A program made the translations under genes and the position numbers. A stretch of DNA of 64,000 bases. Source: WHSW01 sp963828755 (GTDB lineage Bacteria; Actinomycetota; Thermoleophilia; Solirubrobacterales; 70-9). The notes beneath the pieces were generated by a model. That model had not been told where the DNA came from, made no database searches, and was given only the letters and a program-made list of their open reading frames with translations. Each line of letters opens with the position of its first letter. Positions within the stretch are counted from its first letter, which is position 1. The stretch covers positions 1 to 64,000 of the forward strand of contig CAWHFY010000024.1 of NCBI GenBank assembly GCA_963828755.1. The letters run 5' to 3'. This document shows positions 59,385 through 64,000 of this stretch, one piece after another.

Positions 59385-59951
59385 ATGACGGTCGCCGAAA
59401 GCCCAGCGAAGCGGACGAGGGGATCGATCGAGTACGAGGTCGACCCGGACGGCGCAATCGTTTCAGTCAACGACTTCTTCGTCGTGTTCGCAGCGGAAAA
59501 CGGCTGGTTGGTCCAGGCGGCCGACGTCCTGGGCACTTCACTCTTCGATCACGTCGCCGGGCAGCGGGTCCGCGAGTTGCACCGCAGCCTGCTCTCCGCG
59601 GTCCGCTCCTCGAGCAAGCCGCTGAGCCTGCCGATGCGCTGCGACTCGCCGACCGAGCGACGGTGGCTCTCGGTCACGTTCACCCCCCTCGCCGACGGGC
59701 GCGTGGCCTTCGCCTCTCAGCTCAACCGGATCGAGTCGCGCCCGTACCAGCCGCTGCTCGACCCGACGGTCGAGGCGAGCACGACCGGCGAGATGCTCAG
59801 CGTCTGCGCCTGGTGCGCGCGGGCCCGCTACGGGGGCGCCTGGATCGACATCGATGACGTCGCCGAGCGGCTCCGGATCATCGACCGCAGCGCCGTACCC
59901 AGCCTCAGTCACGGAATCTGCGGCCGCTGCGAGGCAGCGCTCGTAGGCTAA
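59385..59951 (+). CDS. PAS-like sensor protein with C-terminal Cys motif
   Basis: 188 aa from the ATG at 59385. Residues about 15-120 look like a PAS fold (IEYEVDPDGAIVSVNDFF, VLGTSLFDHVAG, RWLSVTFTPLADGRVAF). The C-terminus carries CAWCARARYGGAW and SHGICGRCEAAL, the C-x2-C...H-G-x-C-x2-C pattern seen at the ends of some bacterial signalling proteins. No kinase, cyclase or DNA-binding domain is attached, so it may act through a partner. GC-rich like neighbours. Confidence 0.75.
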   Translation: MTVAESPAKRTRGSIEYEVDPDGAIVSVNDFFVVFAAENGWLVQAADVLGTSLFDHVAGQRVRELHRSLLSAVRSSSKPLSLPMRCDSPTERRWLSVTFTPLADGRVAFASQLNRIESRPYQPLLDPTVEASTTGEMLSVCAWCARARYGGAWIDIDDVAERLRIIDRSAVPSLSHGICGRCEAALVG

Positions 59952-60411
59952 GACCCGCCCCAGCGCGCCCCCCACGTCGACGGGTCGAAAACGCTATTCC
60001 CCTCAACGAAATCAACCCGTCGGCGGTGGAGGCGGAGGCCGGAGCCGGGGTCTGCGGGGGGCGGGCGGCCAAGAGGACGACGCCGGCGGCGGTGATCGCC
60101 CCGAGGACCGGTACCGCGAGCTTCGCTGCTCGGGGCGAGAGGACCAGTTCGAAGAGCGGGACCGGATCGCCGATGCGGTCGCCGAGGCGCCCGAGCGGGC
60201 AATCGCCGCGGTTGAGCCCCACCAGCGCTCCCTCGACGGCCAGCGCCGCGACGGCCGGGCGAAGCAGCGGACCTCGCCGCCGGGTCACCGCCGACCACCA
60301 GACGTAGGCGATCGAGGCCGTGAAGCCGGCCGCGACCACCGCATGGCCGGCACGCCAGGCGACGATCGCCGGCGTCAATTCGACGCGGGTCTCGTTGCGG
60401 GCCGCGACCAT
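59905..60411 (-). CDS. Small integral membrane protein
   Basis: 168 aa as read. Membrane segments: VAWRAGHAVVAAGFTASIAYVWW, LLRPAVAALAVEGALVG and LAVPVLGAITAAGVVLLAA, around a conserved-looking loop NRGDCPLGRLGDRIGDPVPL. The Arg/Gly-rich last 40 residues overlap the PAS gene and look unnatural; a single indel near 60020 would give an earlier stop. Function unknown. Confidence 0.6.
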   Translation of the reverse strand: MVAARNETRVELTPAIVAWRAGHAVVAAGFTASIAYVWWSAVTRRRGPLLRPAVAALAVEGALVGLNRGDCPLGRLGDRIGDPVPLFELVLSPRAAKLAVPVLGAITAAGVVLLAARPPQTPAPASASTADGLISLRGIAFSTRRRGGRAGAGLSLRALPRSGRRFRD

Positions 60412-60512
60412 GTCCTCGAAGCTACTGCGGTGGAGCGGTTCAGCCTGGGCCACACTCGTCGATCGTCGCGCAGCCGCAACCCCGCGCCCAGCGGGACCGG
60501 CGCCTGGGAGGC

Positions 60513-61249
60513 CTAGAAGTCCCGGCCAACTGGTAGGCCTCTTCGAGGTAGGCGCGGCGCCGCTCATCGTCAGCGGCGACTACGGCGTAGAAGTACTTGT
60601 GCTCGGTCTGCTTGACACCTGCCATCTTCAGACCCCAGTCGCAGATGACTGTGTCCATGGCGTCGCGCCAACCCTTGTCGTACTCCTCTTCGGTGAAGAA
60701 GGTCGGCGTGAGGATGAGCGCCTTCTCCTGGGAAAGCAGCGGAGTCCGGCCCTCGAGATCGCCCTGCCACCCAGCGCGGTTGAGGGTGTAGGCAAAGCCG
60801 TAGGCGAAGACTCGCTCGAACCAGCCCTTGAGAATGGCCGGGAAGCCCATCCAGTAGACGGGCGCGACGAAGATCAGTGCGTCCGCCTCGGCGACGAGCG
60901 TCTGCTGCGCGCGAACGTCCTCAGGCAGCTGGTCCGCGAGCGCTCTGGCGATCGCGCGATTGTCCTTGCCGCTTAGCCATCGGCGGGCCAGGAAACGGCG
61001 CAGCGGACCGCGCGCCGAGGCGAGCACCGCCTCTCGCGGGTTCGCTTCTTCGAGCAGTTCCTCGGGCAGCGACTCGTGCAGGAACTGGACCCCGTCCCGA
61101 GCGGTGAAGACAGGATCGAAACCGCACGCGTAGAGGTCGTTGACCACGTAGGCGTGACGGCCCTCGTCGAGTCCCTTGGTGATCTGATCGAGAACGGCGT
61201 GTGTAAACGAGTTCGGGTTCGGGTGGGCGTAGACGATGAGCACTCTCAT
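60513..61249 (-). CDS. NAD(P)H-dependent flavodoxin-like oxidoreductase, 3' frameshift
   Basis: NQO1/MdaB-type quinone reductase fold. N-terminus MRVLIVYAHPNPNSFTHAV, FMN/active-site APVYWMGFPAILKGWFERVF and GFAYTLNRAGWQGDLEG. Near 60527 one base is missing; corrected it ends YQLGRDF at 60513 (about 245 aa). The literal frame continues to 60440 in Arg-rich nonsense. Role: two-electron reduction of quinones or similar. Confidence 0.88.
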
Positions 61250-61459
61250 GAGCCCAACCTAGGCGCCGACCGAGGCGCGCGCATCCGCACACAGCCGACA
61301 ATCCTCTCCGTAGCGGACCCGGACGTTGGACTGGCTCATCCGATCGTCGGACTCCGTAGTCGATACCGGTCGACCGGGGCGCTCCCTTCGGATGTGCTCA
61401 AGGCGGTCGGCGAGGAGGATGAACGAGCGAACAACTCGCTGAACAAGGAAGGCCGACAG

Positions 61460-61648
61460 ATGCAGAAGTGGGAGTACATGGTCGTTCCCCTCGCGCAGGC
61501 CGGAACGCTGAAGAAGAAGTCCGTGGCCCTGTCGCCAGATCGACTGAATGAACTCGGAGCGGAGGGCTGGGAGGCGGTCGGTCTCTCACTGAAGCGAGGC
61601 GATCTGGTCGCTTGGCCGGTGGTCTTGCTCAAGCGCCCTCTGGACTGA
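61460..61648 (+). CDS. Small DUF4177-like protein (62 aa)
   Basis: Starts MQKWEYMVVPLAQAGTLKKK and has LNELGAEGWEAVGLSL, the N-terminal strand and E-G-W-E motif of DUF4177-type proteins, function unknown. AAGGAAGG ribosome site 9 bases upstream. The 210 bases before it (from 61250) hold no gene or structure that I recognise. Four bases separate it from the serine hydrolase. Confidence 0.72.
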   Translation: MQKWEYMVVPLAQAGTLKKKSVALSPDRLNELGAEGWEAVGLSLKRGDLVAWPVVLLKRPLD

Positions 61649-61651
61649 GCC

Positions 61652-62889
61652 GTGCCCACGGGAGTTGTCGAGAGCGGGCCTCGCCACAGTCCTTGGATCG
61701 CGCCGGGCTTCGAGGAAGTGCGTGACGAGTTCGACCGCAACTTCGCCGAGCGGGGAGAGATCGGCGCTGCCGTCGCCGCGTATTGGCGTGGCGAGAAGGT
61801 GGTCGATCTGTGGGGCGGCCGGCGCACACCAACGGCGATGCGCCGTGGACCGAGGACACGATGGTCGTCGTCAATTCGACGACCAAAGGCCTGGCGGCGA
61901 TGACGATCGCGGTCGCCAACTCGCGCGGCTGGATCGACTACGACGCACCGGTTGCCGACTACTGGCCCGAGTTCGCCCAGAACGGCAAAGGCGCGATCAC
62001 GGTGCGCCAACTTCTCAGCCACGAGGCGGGGTTGGTCTCGATCGACGAGCCGCTGCATTTCGACGACTTGCGGGACCTCGACTACGTCTCTCGTCTGCTC
62101 GCGCGTCAGAAGCCGGCGTGGGAACCGGGAACACGACACGGGTACCACGCGATGACGATCGGCCTCTACATGCAGGAGCTGATCCGCCACGTCGACCCAG
62201 CGCACCGCACCCTCGGCCGGTTCTTCGATGCGGAGATCGCGCGACCGCTCGGGATCGAGTTCTATATCGGGCTTCCGCCGGAGATTCCCGAGGAGCGGCT
62301 CGCGCAGCTTCGACTCTTCACCCCGGTGCGCGCGCTCCGCGCTCTGCCTTCGGTCCCGAAGGGGTTTGTGATGCGGATCCTCTGGCCCTGGTCGCTGCTG
62401 CGGAAGTCGATGCTCTTCGCGGACATGAACCCGAACGATCGCCGTTCGCTCGAGGTCGAGATTCCGGCGGGTAACGGCGTCGGGACGGCGCGTGCGATCG
62501 CGCGGGCCTACTCGGCGTTCGCGGAAGGAGGGGCAGAGCTCGGCATCACTCCGGCCACGCTCGCGAGCCTCACCGCGATCAACGACCCCGAGCGTCCTCG
62601 GGACGAGGTGATGGGGGTGCCCAGCTGGATGTCGCTCGGCTTCCTCCGACCCGGTCCCGAGCTCGACTGGGGCTCGAGTCGGCGTGCCTTCGGCACGCCC
62701 GGCGCCGGCGGGTCGTTCGGTTTCGCCGATCCCGACACGAGGCTCGGCTTCGCCTACGTGATGAACAACATGGACTTCCACATGTTCGACGACCCGCGCG
62801 AGAAAGCGCTACGCGATGCCGTGCACCGCTCCATCCGAAGGCTCTCCGGCGAAGCGGCCTCGGCGTCTGCTCAGCGGATCTTGTCGTAG
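61652..62889 (+). CDS. Serine hydrolase, class C beta-lactamase/esterase family, frameshifted
   Basis: Family S12-like. Catalytic SxxK in VVVNSTTKGLAAM; downstream ITVRQLLSHEAGL, GYHAMTIGLYMQELIRH (Tyr position) and GTPGAGGSFGFADPDTRLGF (late HxG/GxG block). EstB-like esterases share this plan. GTG start at 61652; a frame change near 61828 falls between VDLWGGR and THTNGDAPW-like sequence before the SxxK. About 412 aa corrected. Overlaps the 3' end of pilC by 19 bases. Confidence 0.87.
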
Positions 62890-64000
62890 ATGCTGAAGAT
62901 CGGCAGGTACATCGAGATCACGATGAACCCGACGACGGCGCCCACGACGACGATCATGATCGGCTCGATCAGCGAGGTCAGCGCCTTGATCTTCGCGTCG
63001 ACCTCGGCGTCGTAGAAGTCCGCGATCTTCTCGAGCATCTGCTCGAGCTGCCCGGACTCCTCGCCGACCGCGACCATGTGCGAGACCATCGGGGGGAACA
63101 CGGCCGCCTCCTCGAGCGGCTTCGCGATCGAGCCGCCCTTCTTGACCGAGTCGTAGACGTTGTCCATCGCCTGCTGGATGACCGCGTTGCCGGCGGTCTG
63201 GCCGGAGATCTGGATCGCCTGCAGGATCGGGACGCCCGAGGACACGGTGCCGGAGAAGGTCCGCGACCAGCGCGCGAGCGCGACCTTCTGGACCACGTCG
63301 CCGATCTTCATCGGGATCCGCAGCTTGAACCGGTCCCAGGCCACCCGTCCCTTCTCGGTCTTCTTCCAGCGCACGAACACGTACGACAGCGCCGCGATCA
63401 CCGGGATCAGGATGTACCACGAGCCGGTGACCGCGTCCGAGACCCCGACGGTGATCTTGGTCATCGCCGGCAGCTCGGAGCTCTCGCCGTTCTCCTGCGA
63501 GATCTCCTCGAAGATGCCGACGAAGACCGGGACGACGAAGGCGACGATCGCGATCATCACCACGATCGCGACCGAGAAGACGATCGCCGGGTACATCATC
63601 GCCGACTTCACCTGGCGCCTCAGCGCGTCGAGCTTCTCGAGCTGGGCGGCGACCCGATCGAGCGCCTGCTCGAGCCGCCCCGACCCCTCCCCCGCCTCGA
63701 CCATCGAGCGGTAGAGCGGATCGAAGACGCCGGGCTGGCGGGTCATCGCGGCGTGCAGCGAGCTACCGGCCTCGACGTCGGCCCGCAGCGACGCGATCGC
63801 CGGCTTCAGCATCTCGTCCTCGGTCTGGTCCTCGAGCGTGTAGAGGGAGCGCAGCATCGGCATCCCGGACGCGATCAGGGTCGCGAACTGGCGCGAGAAC
63901 ACCGAGAGGTTGCGCATGTTGACGCTCTTGAAGCGCTGGAAGATGCTCTCGAGCTTCAGCGCCTCGCGCCGCTCGGAGACATCGAGGACGATCAGCCCGC
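62871..64000 (-). CDS. pilC: Type IV pilus inner-membrane platform protein PilC, 5' end cut by window
   Basis: At least 375 aa; the start lies beyond 64000. Two GspF/T2SSF domains: LSVFSRQFATLIASGMPMLR with YRSMVEAGEGSGRLEQALDR, and ARWSRTFSGTVSSGVPILQA with HMVAVGEESGQLEQMLEKI, each followed by membrane helices (IVFSVAIVVMIAIVAFVVPV; IMIVVVGAVVGFIVISMYLP). It assembles the pilus with the ATPases, which are probably encoded to the right. Same strand as the 45-55 kb pilus genes but 7.7 kb apart from them. Confidence 0.95.
   Translation of the reverse strand, partial: GLIVLDVSERREALKLESIFQRFKSVNMRNLSVFSRQFATLIASGMPMLRSLYTLEDQTEDEMLKPAIASLRADVEAGSSLHAAMTRQPGVFDPLYRSMVEAGEGSGRLEQALDRVAAQLEKLDALRRQVKSAMMYPAIVFSVAIVVMIAIVAFVVPVFVGIFEEISQENGESSELPAMTKITVGVSDAVTGSWYILIPVIAALSYVFVRWKKTEKGRVAWDRFKLRIPMKIGDVVQKVALARWSRTFSGTVSSGVPILQAIQISGQTAGNAVIQQAMDNVYDSVKKGGSIAKPLEEAAVFPPMVSHMVAVGEESGQLEQMLEKIADFYDAEVDAKIKALTSLIEPIMIVVVGAVVGFIVISMYLPIFSIYDKIR

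Noticed and set aside
61336..62781. Minus-strand ORF of 481 codons opposite the serine hydrolase
   Set aside because: Antisense frame without motifs; the plus frame has the SxxK and other family blocks.
1..64000. A biosynthetic gene cluster, prophage or restriction-modification island
   Set aside because: No polyketide, peptide or terpene cyclase genes, no phage structural genes and no methylase-endonuclease pair are present; isolated transferases and exporters do not form a cluster.

Overview
The window looks like chromosome of a high-GC actinobacterium. The best guess is class Thermoleophilia (Solirubrobacterales-like). This rests on very high GC, a fused aroK-aroB gene, an AbiEi/DUF559-type ORF, an F420-type LLM oxidoreductase, and the actinobacterial gene order tlyA-nadK-recN-steA-steB-pyrG-nudix-xerD, which parallels M. 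tuberculosis Rv1694-Rv1701. There is no rRNA, no CRISPR array and no recognisable IS or phage. The lineage is an inference from gene content and order.

Layout. 0-4 kb: partial GMC oxidoreductase, thioredoxin-like lipoprotein, an SDR, a small conserved protein, a glycosyltransferase and tRNA-Asn. 4-11.5 kb (minus): HTH-HNH gene behind a LexA-type SOS box, dnaG, dgt, a DUF3159 protein, recO, a cupin, a P1 peptidase and mutM. 11.5-25.7 kb (minus): xerD, nudix, DUF3866, M20 peptidase, pyrG, an MraY/WecA-like enzyme, steB, steA, recN, an MFS exporter, nadK and tlyA. 25.7-27.3 kb: small genes. 27.3-32.5 kb (minus): dxs, ispA, xseB-like, nusB, a DUF559 gene between direct repeats, and efp. 32.5-37.6 kb (plus): two Pro/Ala-rich envelope proteins, ApbE, a ferric-reductase-like membrane protein, an FAD reductase, a ferredoxin and an M42 peptidase. 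37.6-42.6 kb (minus): PEBP, pepQ, aroQ, aroKB fusion, aroC.

42.6-55.1 kb is a type IV pilus locus read on the minus strand. It runs from two nearly identical pilins through three minor prepilin-like proteins, the prepilin peptidase and PilM/N/O to a PilP-position protein, and ends in a large secreted RTX-repeat protein. The upstream pilin is preceded by what I read as a c-di-GMP-I (GEMM-I) riboswitch. pilC lies at the far right edge, separated from the pilins by about 7.7 kb of unrelated genes (metallo-hydrolase, flippase-like protein, DUF202, LLM oxidoreductase, PAS protein, quinone reductase, serine hydrolase).

More than twenty genes, including recN, xerD, tlyA and pepQ, carry one or more single-base frameshifts, often in short G/C runs, with conserved sequence on both sides. 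I read these as residual indel errors of a draft or long-read assembly rather than mass pseudogenisation, and I give the full gene span for each. One gene, a GNAT acetyltransferase at 11.5 kb, also lacks its middle and looks truly broken.
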